A DNA stretch of 64,000 nt from Guadua angustifolia (taxonomy: Eukaryota > Streptophyta > Magnoliopsida > Poales > Poaceae): NCBI GenBank assembly GCA_036346375.1, contig CM070517.1, positions 47,774,200 through 47,838,199 on the forward strand. The letters run 5' to 3'. The translations under genes were made by a program, and so were the position numbers. Shown in pieces: positions 51,871 through 63,854 of this stretch; position 1 is the stretch's first letter, and the number at the start of each line of letters is the position of its first letter. A model generated the notes under the pieces. It was not told the origin of the DNA and did no database searches. It worked only from the letters and a program-made list of their open reading frames with translations.

Positions 51871-53461
51871 TGTGAGATCATGTGATGAAAAATTGGTTGA
51901 ATGGTGAAATTGGCATTGTAAAGTGATTTTGATTATAGCATGTGTGGTGCTTGTACGTGTGCCATGTTGAGATAATTATTATGCTGGTGATAGCATGATG
52001 GATTTCGCTTGAAGCAATGCACTCATGTGAGTGGTTGCATGGATTGACTTTGAGTCAAGTCGAGGACTTGTGCTCGGACGCGTTGTTTGTTTATTCATGT
52101 GCAGGTGTTGCTCGAGGGCGAACGTGGTCGATGACGGGACCGGAACTAGGTTCATGGAGGAACCGAGGTTCGAGACTAGGTTCGTGGAGGAATCGAGGTC
52201 TTGGTGGTCAAGGATGTCATGCGGGACGCTCGAGCTAGAGAACATGCATATGAAGGTCGGTTAGTCACGATTTGCGGCAGTGGGCATTCATGCGTGTAAA
52301 GGGTTGATTTCGCCATGTTGGGCCAAGTTGAGATAAATACGAACTCTTTCCATGTTGGAAGTGGAGTTGTATTAATCCTCTCTGTTCTTGCATGCGTGCA
52401 AGAGTGGATTTCGGCCATGTTGGGCCAAGTTGAGATAAATATGAACTCTTTCCATGTTGGGAGTAGAGTTGTATTCTATCTCGTGTTTTTGCTTTGTATA
52501 AATAGGAGGGTGTGTCTCTGCTTGAGACAAGCGCCCGACTAGGGTTTTCTAGTTTTTGATTCCCCGTGCGTGTGCAAGGAATTAGGGTTTGTACTCTTGT
52601 GTTGGAGTACTTTAGACAATGCAATAAAAATCAACCTTTCGTAAAGTTTTCTTGCGTTTGCACTTGGTCGCTTTCAGATTGAAGTTCTCAAGTTCTCATT
52701 CATCATAGTTGGTTACTTCTCTGAAGTTTGGTCCGTGATAGCTGCGATTCAGATTGAAGTTCAAGTTTTGTCCGTCATAGCTTTTGAGATCAGTTTTCAT
52801 CATCACGGATTCAGTCATCTTATGAAGGTAATATCTTTTGATTCGTAGATCCGATCGAGTTGATTTTTGTTGGGTTAGTTTCATATTTGAATCTAGTTTC
52901 TACAGTTAAAATTTTATATCAAACTAACAGTTGGATCTTCAGTAATCTTGTTTTTAAGTTTTGTCCGTCACTAGTCTGATTTCGTCCGTCACTATTAGAT
53001 CGGGATTTGTTTTGGCTGTCTTGCGAGGGATATAACTTTAGATCTATAAGTCTGATTGAGTTGATTCTTTTGTGTTAGCTTCGGAATAGAGTCTAGTTTC
53101 TGCAGTTAAAATTTCACATCAATCTAACGGTTGAATCTTCGGAATTATCGTTTTAGTGAACGTGTGTCAGGCTGTTTTCATTTTGTCCGTCATACACATA
53201 TCGAGACGAAACTTTGTCCGTCATACACATGCAACTCCTATGCTACAAGAGAAATTTTGTCCGTCACACACGCAACTCTCTCGTCCGAGGTGAAGTTTTG
53301 TCCATCCTTCTTTTGCAAGTTTTGAGTTGATTCAATAAGGTTCTTCTTGAATACAAACTGAGCAATCTGAGTTTGTTTGGGGTGTTTCAAAGGGCAAAAA
53401 TTTTATTTAGCTTCCGTTCAATCACTCACCCCCCCTCTGATTGAAGCCATCCGATCCTACA
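51871..53461 (+). repeat. 3' LTR of the Copia element
   Basis: Near-identical to 45,718-47,288, with TATAAATA at 52,497-52,504 and the same CCGTCATACACAT repeats. Confidence 0.95.
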
Positions 53462-53466
53462 AATCA

Positions 53467-54889
53467 TAATGCAGCCTTAAAAACACAGGTACTCCCTCCT
53501 AGTCCAAGATAGCACATATTTGTTTGGCTAATATTTTTATCTACCACAAGGACAAACACACCCAAAGAAATCCTAAAAAAATAAGAGAGCCATATTTTAT
53601 TGGGATTATAATTTTGTAGCGATGTAATATTGGCTTATTTCAGGATAGCTTTTGATTGTGTAGATTTTAGATTATAGCCAATTGTCTCAAGAATCATTGG
53701 CTGGAAAAGCTATCCTCATTCAAAGAATCCTGATTATTGATGGTTTGGAGGACAGCTTCAAAGGAGGACCAGGCATGGAGGGCCAAGCGGAGGAGATGGA
53801 GGACCAGCGACGAAGGATCGGGCATGGATGGAGGAGGAGGGCCGGACGGACGGAGGCGGAGGGCTAGCGACACGAAGAAGGCGGACTTGGGCGTGGACGA
53901 GCACAATGGAGAATCAATGAGAAGTGAAGGTCCGAGGATTCAGATTTTGTGTAGAGAGTTGTAGCTAGCTAAAATCCTTTTGTTCAATAAATAATTTATT
54001 TTTATTTTAAATAGAAACTGTTCTAAACGGAGCCATTGTTGCCGTCAGCTTTACAGTTTTTTTGTTTGACCTATATTCTGACTTCACAGGTTAGAAATCC
54101 GCATGTCAAACCTTATAACAGTGACAATAAACCTCGAAGCAAATTAGAAAGTAGAGTCAGGTGGCTCGGTATCAGCAGCAACATTAAAATTTTCTTTGTA
54201 AAAGCATAGAATTGAAAAATCCTTCATCAGGTTTGACTTCCCTCGAGGACACGAGATCATGAATAGAAGGCTACAAGCCCCGTCCTACACACAGCATAAA
54301 AATTCTTTCGGCACATGGCTCACTGTAACACACCACTGAAATTAGAGCTCTTTTAAAGTGAATTAAAATCAATATAAACCGTCCATTCCTTTAATTCTAA
54401 TGATTAAAATCAATTTAGATCTAGTTATACTATCACAATCACCTACAGTATTAGTAGTAAAATTCAGAAAAGGATAAAAGATTTAAAAAATCCGTCATTC
54501 TATTTGTCATCTAGGGTAAAATACGTCTTGTAATTTTGATGAATGGCGGATGAATGGATAAGAAGCCCCTGAAGATCTTCAGGTATTCGGTGAATCTAAA
54601 ACTGTGAACGAATTAGAAAATGTCTAAAATACCTCTGATGAATGAATAAGGAAAGTCTAAAATACCTTTGAGAAATGTATACTACTGTTTACTATCTATG
54701 TTATCCACAATAAAATTTCTCTAAAATTACCCCGTTGTTAATTTCTTACTAATTCTTAACATGGCAAAAATTATGTAATTCAATGAACCAACAGCCTAAC
54801 AAAACCACCAAAGGACAAAAATAAACGCGGGGAAAGAGAGAAGATTGGAAGCTGTAAGTGTAAATTCATCTCCCATGATAACAGTAAAG
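53467..54889. other. Intergenic, nothing firm
   Basis: TACTCCCTCC at about 53,490 resembles a Stowaway/Mariner terminus, but a matching second end was not found. There are GGA-rich frames at 53,740-53,930 without a domain. A degenerate direct repeat (GTCTAAAATACCT) lies at about 54,620-54,680. Confidence 0.4.
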
Positions 54890-55169
54890 TGAATTACCTT
54901 TTCCATGGCAGCTGCTGCCGCTGTCAACACACACAAGCCACACCACACCTCCTGTAAAACTTTCCACAGTTGCAGGCCCAGTTCAGAGGCTTCCTTCTTC
55001 CCTCATCCTTTTCTCCCTCTCACTCCGAGAAATCAACGTCACTGTTGCCGCCCCTTGCTCCGTACCTACGGGGCGTCCATTTACGCTCCTCTAGCTCCTG
55101 CTCCCGGTGCAATTTGTGTTGCGGCAGCGGGCAGTGTGGCCGCTGGCTCTTCTTGCTCCGATCGCAGAA
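54890..55169 (+). other. Probable 5' UTR exon of the kelch gene
   Basis: CT-rich leader-like DNA followed by a possible donor (CAGAA then GTAGGG at 55,170). A good acceptor TTGCAG precedes 55,557, where a second leader piece leads to the ATG at 55,640. The frame at 54,905 (many Ala, Ser, Pro) has no domain and is probably not translated. Leader introns are frequent in such genes. Confidence 0.45.
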
Positions 55170-55639
55170 GTAGGGCTTTGTATTTTCTTTGATTCTTTTT
55201 CCTTACTTTTATATGCCTGTCCCTGTCTGCTTCTTGGTCATGCCAATGGTGCTTCTTGAGAGGCTAAAAGAAATGTATTGTTCTTGTTCTTGGTTCAACC
55301 GAAGATGTGGTTTTTCTTGATTTTTTTCGATGTTGTTGCGTAGTTTATTGGTTCCCTGTGTCCGAAATTGTCATTTTTGCTGAATTTTTTCCAACAGTTT
55401 AATGCTTGCTGTTCTTGCTCAAGTTCCAAAGAAGGCAGCATCTTTTTTTTAAGGAAAAATTTGTCCTTTCCCCCGTATTTTTTTGACATGATTCGTTGTG
55501 CTCAACCCCAACTACTCCACTAAACCCTGTTTCTTTTTCGCATTCCATGCTTGCAGGTGAGAAGACATTGCTCTAGTAGGGCTCAGTATTCAGTGTGATC
55601 ATTCAGTTTCAGGAAAAATTTGGAGTTGTAGAGACCGCA

Positions 55640-58600
55640 ATGCCGAAAATGTTTGGTTTCTCTCGTCGCCGGATGAAGCTGGGGAGGTGAGATTTTACTT
55701 ATTTGGCCCATAAATTTAGCCCCTTTTTATTATCCATGTACGTTTTTCTCCTGAACCTGGGTAGTTATTTGGGATTTTTGTTGATAGGTATGGGCATAGC
55801 TTCCATTTGGGAGGTATTTTTGTTCGTTTTCCTGATTTGATTCATAGCCATTTCCCCATTTAGGTGATATAACGCTTTACGTGCGAAAAAGTTTGTCCTT
55901 TTCATCTCAAAAACGAGAAAGAATAGTTCCTTGTTTTTTTCGTTATTAAGAGATTTTGGTTCAGTGAGCTCCAAATGTCTGGATTGACAAAATGAGTGTT
56001 GCTAAAAATGATGAACTCTTCTGTAAATTTCTGGGGTATTTGGTAAACCTAGCCTTGCTTTGCAATACTAGCCTTCATGTTCTTTTGTACAATTTCTGTT
56101 TCTCTAGCGAGAGGTTGAAATTTGATTTCTGTGGTGAACTAGAACCATTTACCCCAACTTCATTTCTTTCAAGTTATAATCATAAGCTGCCTAATTAAAT
56201 GCCTCTGCCTCTTTGTTCCTTCTGTTTTCTCTCACCTTTTGGTGGCTTTGTGATTTCTACAGGTTGAAAGGTCATCTACATGATCCTTTCCATGGCTCCC
56301 GGAGCCCTGCTCGGACCACCAAGCGTTCGAGTCACCCTAATGTGAGCTTTTCTGGTTGAATTTCTTTGCATTTGCTATCTGATCCTGTCGCATTTTGATG
56401 TATTTAATTGGTTATTAGCTCTTGCGTTTTGTCCAGGGAGATGACCCAGTGAATACATCAGTGAGTGGCCGCACTGATGACCTTGCTTGGCGCTGCTCAT
56501 CTGATACTTTTGATCTCAATGACCATGCATTTGAAAACTCCGAGAATTGGGCGGTGTTGTCAACGGAGGGGGACAAACCGATTCCTCGTTTTGATGTAAG
56601 CAGCCATCTTAAAATTCTAAACTGACCATAAAAAAATATAAACTAGAGTGATGTTCTCATCCATGGTCAGTTTCTATTCTGAAGTCTTTGTATCACATTC
56701 ATCTTGTTTATGTTTTAAACAGCACGCAGCAGCCATGGTAGGGAGCAAAATGGTAATCTTTGGTGGCGATTCTGGTCATCATTTGCTGGATGATATGAAG
56801 GTAATTGATGTTATGTTTCTCAAGGATCTCGTCTGCTCATGTTGCATGGCCTTATGTCAATTTTTACTTTTGCGCTAATTTCGTGGTCTCATCTTTTATA
56901 TATCCCTCAGATATTGAGCTTAGACAAGCTTACATGGGATTCTGTGGCACCTAAAGTTCGTGTATCACCAAGTGGATGTTCTCCGAAATTTCAATCGTGC
57001 AAAGGTCATTGTCTGGTATACTTCTTGGAGCTCATTGTTGTCTCACTACTCTGGTCCTTTCTTTGATTTCTTACATGGTATTGTAGTATATATTCAGGAT
57101 TGTCAATTGATATGTGCTTCTAAGTCCCTGATCTTTATAATTTTACTGGAAGTTGTACACTGATAGCCTCCTTGGCGAAGTAATAAAAGTATGCAAACAA
57201 TGATTAACATTTTGTGCTTCTAATTTGTCTTTCACCATGTTTTTCAATGTTCAATAATCTCACCTGGCTGGTAGTGATTGCAAGGCTTATTTGAATTGAA
57301 TTAGTCTACCCCCTCCCCCTCCTCCTCCTCCTCTAATTTTAGGTTCCATGGGGGAAGAATGTCATCCTTGTTGGAGGGAAAAGCGAGCCACCTTCTGACC
57401 GGATACCAGGTTAGACTGTGCTATTTAATTCTCAACGTACATGGATTTGTTTCATTAATCTGATTCGTTGTCAAACTTCCAGCAGAAATAATTAGGACAC
57501 ATCATTTATTTTACTGCAGTATGGACCTTCAATACGGAAACTGAGCTCTGGTTGCATATGGAAGCAAAGGGTGATATCCCGGTACTTATTTGAACATTAA
57601 TTTATACACCGCTTTATATGTTCATGCAAAATGACTAGACATTGTACCTTGATTAATAATTTCAGGTGGCTCGAAGTGGCCATACAGTGATTAGAGCAGG
57701 TCCCGTCTTAATTCTCTTTGGGGGTGAGGACGCCAAAGGGAAGAAACTACACGACCTTCATATGTTTGATCTGAAATCTTTAACATGGCTTCCTTTGAAC
57801 TATAAGTGAGTTATCCTTGTCTGTACCTCAGAGAAGTGCCATGTCAATAAAAAAGGGGAAAAAAGCTAAGCAAGAATGTTTCTTCAGTTGGTCACTTGGC
57901 TTGTCCACTATGCCTTGGAATGTCAAAAGTCCATAGTTATCTACAAATCTAACACAGTTTGACAGTCCCTGCATTGAAGCTTCTCAATGTTAGAACCATT
58001 CTCTTACTCTACTATGTGTTTTTCTCCTATTGATCATAAGTTCATTGTTTTAGAGGTGCTGGACCTTCTCCAAGATCCAATCATGTAGCTGCACTTTACG
58101 ATGATAGAGTTCTTTTGATTTTTGGAGGCCAATCAAAATCCAAGACCCTGAATGATGTCCACGCTCTAGACTTTGAAACAGTAAGTTCTATCTAGTTTCC
58201 TTCTAAGTTTTTATTGTTAATGGTTTACTGAAAAATCGATCTTCTTGTTAGATGGTATGGTCAAGAGTGAAAACCCATGGTCATCATCCATCGCCTCGAG
58301 CAGGTTGCTGTGGAGCTCTCTGTGGGACTAAATGGTATATTGCAGGGGGTGGAAGCAAGAAAAAGCGTAAGTTTTCCAGGAGTCATATATAATATGGCAG
58401 ATGAATAGTTCAGTACTTCATTTTCATTTCTAACCCAGAAGTAATATATTTTTTTAGAAAAATTGCTTCTTTTGCATCCATTGCCCATTGTCATTTTCTA
58501 TTACAAAGTCTTCTCACTCTCAGGTCATCCAGAAACTTGGGTCTTCGATATTCTGGAATCCAAATGGTCTGTTTGTGTAGTACCTCCTAGTTCCTCAATT

Positions 58601-60520
58601 ACTACAAAGAAAGTAAGTGCAATTCATGCTTGACTTAATCATCCATGCCAATTGACCCAAAAGTAATGCCACTTTCACAGCAACGTTGGGAGGTGAATCT
58701 TGCATCCATAAGGATGTTACCTTCCTAAAAATCTAGAGGAATGCAGACTAGGATTCCTCGAAATTATGATGGCTATTTTTAGAGTTGAAAACCTCAGATT
58801 ACTAGGCAAATAAAGATTATCGCAGTTGTTTCCCAGGAAATCCATACTAAAGTAGTGAAAGGAAGACTGTCCTAAACTTTAATCTGGTGCTCATGATAGC
58901 AGAAATAAGAGAATCTCCAATACTAAAGTAGTGAAAGGAAGACCGCCTTTAACTTCGATCTGGTGCTATGATAGCAGAAATAAGTGAATCTCCAAAAGCA
59001 AATCCTACTCAAATTCCTGTTTGTTCCCATGTTATCATTTTCGTTCTAGTTGCTGAAAAATTGAAGATACAACTCGTGCAGGGTTTCAGCATGGTTCCTT
59101 TGTACTACAGGGATAAGATTGTTCTTGTTGCTTTTGGAGGAAACAAAAAGGAGCCATCTGATAAGGTGAAAGAACTGAACTTTGTAACTAAAAGAACAAC
59201 CTTTTTTATCAATATTTGTACTTCATATTCTTTCTTTTTTGTGAGGGGACTTCATTTTCTCATATATGCTTTTCAAAACATGATTTTGTTCTTTTTCATA
59301 TTTTTATTAAGTGCACTTTTAAACATTTCTTAAGCAAGCCACTATTCCTGAATTGAAATTATTTTGTGTTTTTTAAGGTGGAAGTATTAGTGGTGCTGCA
59401 AAATGAGCGTTGTTTCAGCTGGCGGTCTGCCCCTGATGTAGAACACTTACTGTATGAGGACTCTCCTCCTAGCTCAAAGGAACTCGCTGATCACCTCAAC
59501 AACTGTGCTCCTTTGTACTCTACTAGTTCTGTAGCAAGGCATAGTCTTGCCACCGCAGTAGAAAACTCATCTGGAAGGAAATCCCTCCCTGATTCAATTC
59601 TACAGCACCCAAATCTGGGCAGCTCATCACTCCGCAGGCAATTCCGTCAGGAGGAGGAATGCAGCCTGGCCCAAAAACTGCAGAAGCCAATCGATGATGA
59701 CAAATACAAGGATGTTGATGATTGTTCTGATCTACCCTCGATCACAAGCCAAAAGCAGCGGAGCGACACATATCAGTCTCCTGATGCTGATGCTAAAGCG
59801 AAGAGGTTGGGTAGAAGTTCGTCAGATATTAACCATCAGTATGATACAAAAATAGCAAACCTGATCAGGAGAAACATGGCATTAGAAGAGCTACTTGCAG
59901 CTACAGTGGCAAGCAAGGATGAAGCGGAGAAGAACCTATCTTTGGTCATTGACAGCAAGGAAGAGCTAGAGAAGAGGCTAGCAGAGAGAGATAGGGAGGT
60001 TGAGGTGCTGCAGGAGAAGGTGACAGGATTAGAATTGGCACAAGAAGAGTCAAACAACCTCTCAAACACTGTCCATGCTGACAATGTGCGCCTTGAACGC
60101 GAGGTGGCTTTCTTGAAGGCCATCTTGGATGAGACCCAGAAGGCAAGAAAACATTCCTATGATCTATCCGTGTACTAGTGTTTACGTTTTCATGCTGACT
60201 TCGGTTCGTACACAGGAACTGCACTCTACTCGTGGAGTTCTAGCAGGAGAACGTGCAAGGGCATTCCAGCTTCAGGTAAATGATGAAAGTGTTGAACTTT
60301 CAGGTTCTTTCCTGGTTAATACATGATTGCCAGCAGCAGTTCCCATTTTTAATGACTTGTCATGTTGATGACCAATTTTACAGTTGCATCTGTGACTCTG
60401 CTTCCATGTAACACGCTGTTGATGTTGCTTTGCCAGGTTGAAGTGTTCCATCTGAAGCAAAGGCTGCAAACAATGGATGGAAGATCACCTACACCAAGAA
60501 AACCTCATCAGAACCTGTAG
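55640..60520 (+). CDS. Kelch-repeat protein with C-terminal coiled coil (ACBD4-like, no ACB domain)
   Basis: Fifteen coding exons give 686 residues in one frame: 55640-55686, 56263-56341, 56437-56595, 56723-56800, 56911-57015, 57343-57409, 57520-57581, 57666-57805, 58054-58180, 58252-58366, 58524-58612, 59082-59165, 59378-60142, 60216-60275, 60437-60520. All introns are GT-AG except the one after 60,142, which is GC-AG (AAG then GCAAGA). The N-terminus MPKMFGFSRRRMKLGR is basic. Kelch blades run from about residue 96 to 410 (MVIFGGDSG, NVILVGGKSE, ILFGGEDAKG, LLIFGGQSKS, YIAGGGSKKK, VAFGGNKK), a beta-propeller for protein binding. A heptad-rich coiled coil runs from about 540 to 675. Architecture and N-terminus match plant kelch proteins often labelled acyl-CoA-binding domain-containing protein 4-like (AT5G04420/AT5G18590 type), although no acyl-CoA-binding domain is present. 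Role unknown, probably scaffolding. A partial copy follows at 61.1 kb. Confidence 0.92.
58844..58996 (+). repeat. 76-bp tandem duplication in an intron
   Basis: Two head-to-tail copies of a unit with ACTAAAGTAGTGAAAGGAAG and ATGATAGCAGAAATAAG, both in the intron between 58,612 and 59,082 of the kelch gene. Confidence 0.8.
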
Positions 60521-61147
60521 GGTCCAGAAGCCAATTGTACAGTGCAAGTCCGTGGTCATGAGCTTGCATAGCTGGCGCAGTCCAGTCCAGTAATAGCTTC
60601 TTGTTGTAAATTGGTTACTAAGCCATGCGTCGAGATGTTTGTGTGCTAATACTGATGTTAAACTTGAGTGGAAAATGCTATCAAAGACCGATCGAATGGA
60701 TTGATTTGGTGCAACTGTTCGATGATCTATGTAGCATTGCGCATTTTCTCTTTTCTGAAACTTATCTTGTAAGGGAATTAATCAAGCAGCAGAAGCGCGG
60801 CTCCTATGTGCAATCTGAATGGAATGAGCCGACAGCCGACGTGTTCGAATGGATGGAGATCGATGAACAGGTTGTACATAAAGAAATTAACCCGACGATT
60901 CGAATTTCACGTACCCACCTGTTTCTGCTGTTCATGATCGCTAATAATGTCAGAAAGCACACTGATGCATTTGAGTTTCCCTGACGGCCGCATATTTTGA
61001 GTAGCTGGAATTGGAAATAGACATGATATGTACGACTTAACGGTTGCATAGATTGGTCACCAACTAGGCAACAACAGCATATTTATCGACAGATTCTGTT
61101 TCCCTTTCAATGTTGGTATTGATCGAGAGGACATGCAAGGGCCAACA
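60521..61147. other. Kelch gene 3' UTR and spacer
   Basis: Likely 3' UTR at first. A frame of about 119 codons at 60,625-60,984 shows no domain and is probably chance. Confidence 0.5.
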
Positions 61148-61389
61148 ATGACCGAAATTATTTTGTGATTTTGAAGGTTGGAGTACTAGTGGTGCTGCAA
61201 AATGAGCATTGCTTCAGCAGGCCCCTGATGTACAAGTGTAGAGCCCTTACTGTACGAGGGCACTTCAACAACTGTGCTCTCCTCTGTGCTCTACTAGCTC
61301 TGTAATAAGGACTAGCTTGCTACCCCACCACAGTGGAATACTCATCTGGAAGGAAATGCCTCCTTGATTCGTTGCTACAACACCAGTTA

Positions 61390-61690
61390 GGGCAGTCTCA
61401 ATGCATATAGTTTCTATAACTTCCATGTCATCTAGACATTACATGTAGAAATTATGCTCCTAATAGATAGTTTCTTCAAAATAAACTCTCATCCAATCTC
61501 CTCTTTTCTCTTATTTTCTCACTCAATCCCCTTTTTCCCTTTCTTGGTACTTGTGTAGAAATGGTTTCCTGCATGAGAAATGGTTTCCTTCTCTTTCATC
61601 ATTAACTCTACCTTCACATCACTATTTTGCTTACATGGCAACCTAATTAATGCTATAGAAACTATCCTAGTCATCCCATTGGGATTGCCC
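61390..61690. mobile_element. Tourist-like MITE, 301 bp
   Basis: The ends GGGCAGTCTCAATGCATATAG and the reverse complement of CCCATTGGGATTGCCC, flanked by TTA duplications (61,387-61,389 and 61,691-61,693). The parent gene gives the empty context (CACCCAAATCTGGGCAGC to GAGGAGGAATGCAGCC). Confidence 0.85.
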
Positions 61691-61993
61691 TTAGGAGGAA
61701 TGCAGCCTGTTCAAAAAACTGAAGTAACCGATTATTGTTCCGAGTTACCCTCAGTCACAAACCAAAAGCAGCGGCACGACACGTAACAGTCTTCAGATGC
61801 TGATGATAATGCGAACAGGCTGTGGAGAAGTTGGTCAGACATTAATTATCAGTATGATACCAAAATAGCAGACCTTGTCAGGAGAAACATGGCATTGGGA
61901 GAGCAACTTGCAGCTGTGATGGCAAGCAACGTGAAGCCGAGTAGAATCTCTTCATTGACTGCAAGGAAGAGTTAGGAGAGGCTAGCTGAAAGA

Positions 61994-62241
61994 TAGTGAC
62001 GGAACTAGAAAAAAATTTTATGGAGTGTAACTTTATAATCTTGTATAACAATTCCGTATTATTATAAATCCAACACATATATTTAAAATTTAGTAAAAGT
62101 ACAATACAAATAATTATAAGGTCTAAAAATCCTATACCACCAAAATCAGAATCAATTCAGTCAACAAATTTAGCCTATTGAAAAACGATGTTGTAGCATT
62201 TCTCTGATTTTTTTAGGGCGCCGGAGCAAGCACCGCCCCTG
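61994..62241. mobile_element. hAT MITE, 248 bp
   Basis: The termini TAGTGACGG and (reverse complement) CAGGGGCGG are hAT-like. The 8-base target duplication CTGAAAGA is exact (61,986-61,993 and 62,242-62,249). The parent exon at about 59,979-59,995 shows the uninterrupted sequence. Confidence 0.85.
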
Positions 62242-62545
62242 CTGAAAGAGATAGGGAGGTTGAGGCTCTGAAGGACGAGGTGACCGAAACAGAATTGGCA
62301 CAAGTCGAATCAAACAACCTGTCAAGCACCGACCATACTGACAATGTGCGCCTCGAGCATCAAGTTGCATTCTTCAAGGCCATGTTTTTATCCGTGCTAT
62401 GGAGGTGCACTCACCTCGTGGAGATCTAGCAGGAGAACGCTCAAGGGCATTCCAGCTGCAGGCAAAATGGTAAATGCCCAATAATGCATGATCCCTAGCA
62501 TCAGTCCCCATTTTTATGGCTTGTCATGTTGGTGTCCTGTTTCTA

Positions 62546-63850
62546 TACAGGCGGTCATCGAAGATACCAGGGTCATGTGAGCTTGATCTGCTTATCAACT
62601 GCTGTTTTACAGACTGATCTGATTGCAAGCATGCACTTGTTCATCTGCATCTTTGCCACGAGCGCGAGCGCGAGCACCATGAGTTACAAGCTCTGATAAC
62701 AAATATAAACAAATGCACAGAGCAAACATTTCAAACATCACACATTGCAATTATAATTAGTAATTTGATTTTCATACAAATATCGAAATAAAACTAAAAT
62801 TTAGAATAAAAATAAAAAATCAAAATAAAAAATAAAAGAGAAGTAGTAATCTGAATTACATACAAATATCAAAATAAAAATAAAATCCAGAATAAAAATT
62901 AAATAAAATTAGCAATTGGATTTGTATACAAATTCTAACCTAAAAATTAAATTTTGGAAAAAATAAAGTAAAATAAAAAGCTTGGTGATGGGAAGGTACA
63001 GAGATGAAGCTTTACATGAAGATGAGGTACAAATGATATAGATCTATTGGGTAGCTAGGAACGCACTATCGCTGCTGAGGGACACAACGTCACATATGAT
63101 GGCGGGAAGATTCTCCGTATCGTTAGACAATGACTAAATAAAATATGCTAACATCAGAGAAGATGGGAGGTCGTGTAGTTAGTGAGAAAGCGACATCGTT
63201 TAGTTGGCCAACATCAAATAAGAGAAGCGTCCGATATAGGATAAGCAGAAATCAAGCATATATTACATTTTGCGTGTGTATATACATGCATAAATTCATA
63301 TGACTCAAAACAAGAAGCAAAAAGCTCGAAGTAGAGATGGCGTTACAGTATGAAATAGGCTTGGGGCTACTGGTGAGAGTGTAACGGATGTCCTCGATAA
63401 AGATAAGCGACACTTGTACATGTATGCGTGTTGATGTCACAACGTTCATTATTAAGTAATAATTAGAGAAAAATAGAATATAGCTACACAATAGAGTATT
63501 ACATTAAAAAGGTAGTAGCTGAGAGGGATTGATGAAAAAATTAGGTTTGCTATTGGAAGTTAAAGCAAAAAAGTTGCGGGGCAATCAATAAGAGATAAAA
63601 GACACACAGTTCGGTGGGGCAACCAGTGTGTGAGGAAAATAAATTCAAAGTAAGTTGCCTATGATGCATAAGTGTATACATGAGCAATGTATTCTATTAT
63701 CAGTATAAAATAATCATCATATTACTTAAGATTAAATAGAGGTACATATGTTGCATATATTTTGAAAAAAGAGTGATTGATGAGAAAAATAAAGGTATAT
63801 AGCCACATGATCTATGCTAGACGAAGAGTTACTACGTTTCTAAGAAACCC
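62546..63850. other. AT-rich intergenic DNA
   Basis: Runs of AAAATAAAAT between 62,780 and 62,980. No gene or delimited element recognised. Confidence 0.5.
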
Positions 63851-63854
63851 GCAA

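Larger units (their letters stand above)
45718..53461 (+). mobile_element. Copia LTR retrotransposon, complete ends, decayed coding part
   Basis: 7,744 bases with LTRs of 1,571 and 1,591 bases, a PBS, a PPT and the 5-base target duplication AATCA (45,713-45,717 and 53,462-53,466). The coding order gag, protease, integrase, RT/RNase H is that of Ty1/Copia. The long LTRs and long non-coding stretch with GGGGAGAA after pol suggest the SIRE/Maximus group, which is inference. Numerous stops, frameshifts and the missing RT core make it non-autonomous. Confidence 0.95.
61148..62545 (+). pseudogene. Duplicated 3' part of the kelch gene, dead
   Basis: Matches the parent from the intron before exon 13 (about 59,360) to the intron after exon 14 (about 60,360). 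It keeps intron text and both splice surroundings, so it arose by DNA duplication, not retroposition. Recognisable are VLVVLQNEHCFS, SEL-PSVTNQKQRHDT and text for the coiled coil (ERDREVEALKDEVTETELAQ). Stops, indels, loss of the exon 13/14 junction and two MITEs (61,390 and 61,994) destroy the frame. No kelch blades or promoter are present. Confidence 0.9.

Noticed and set aside
53480..53720. Stowaway MITE starting TACTCCCTCC
   Set aside because: No matching inverted end or TA duplication could be found on the other side.
54905..55192. 95-codon ATG frame before the kelch gene
   Set aside because: Low-complexity, no domain; fits a leader exon with a 5' UTR intron better.
60625..60984. 119-codon frame after the kelch gene
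   Set aside because: No domain or homologue recognised; lies in the probable 3' UTR/spacer.
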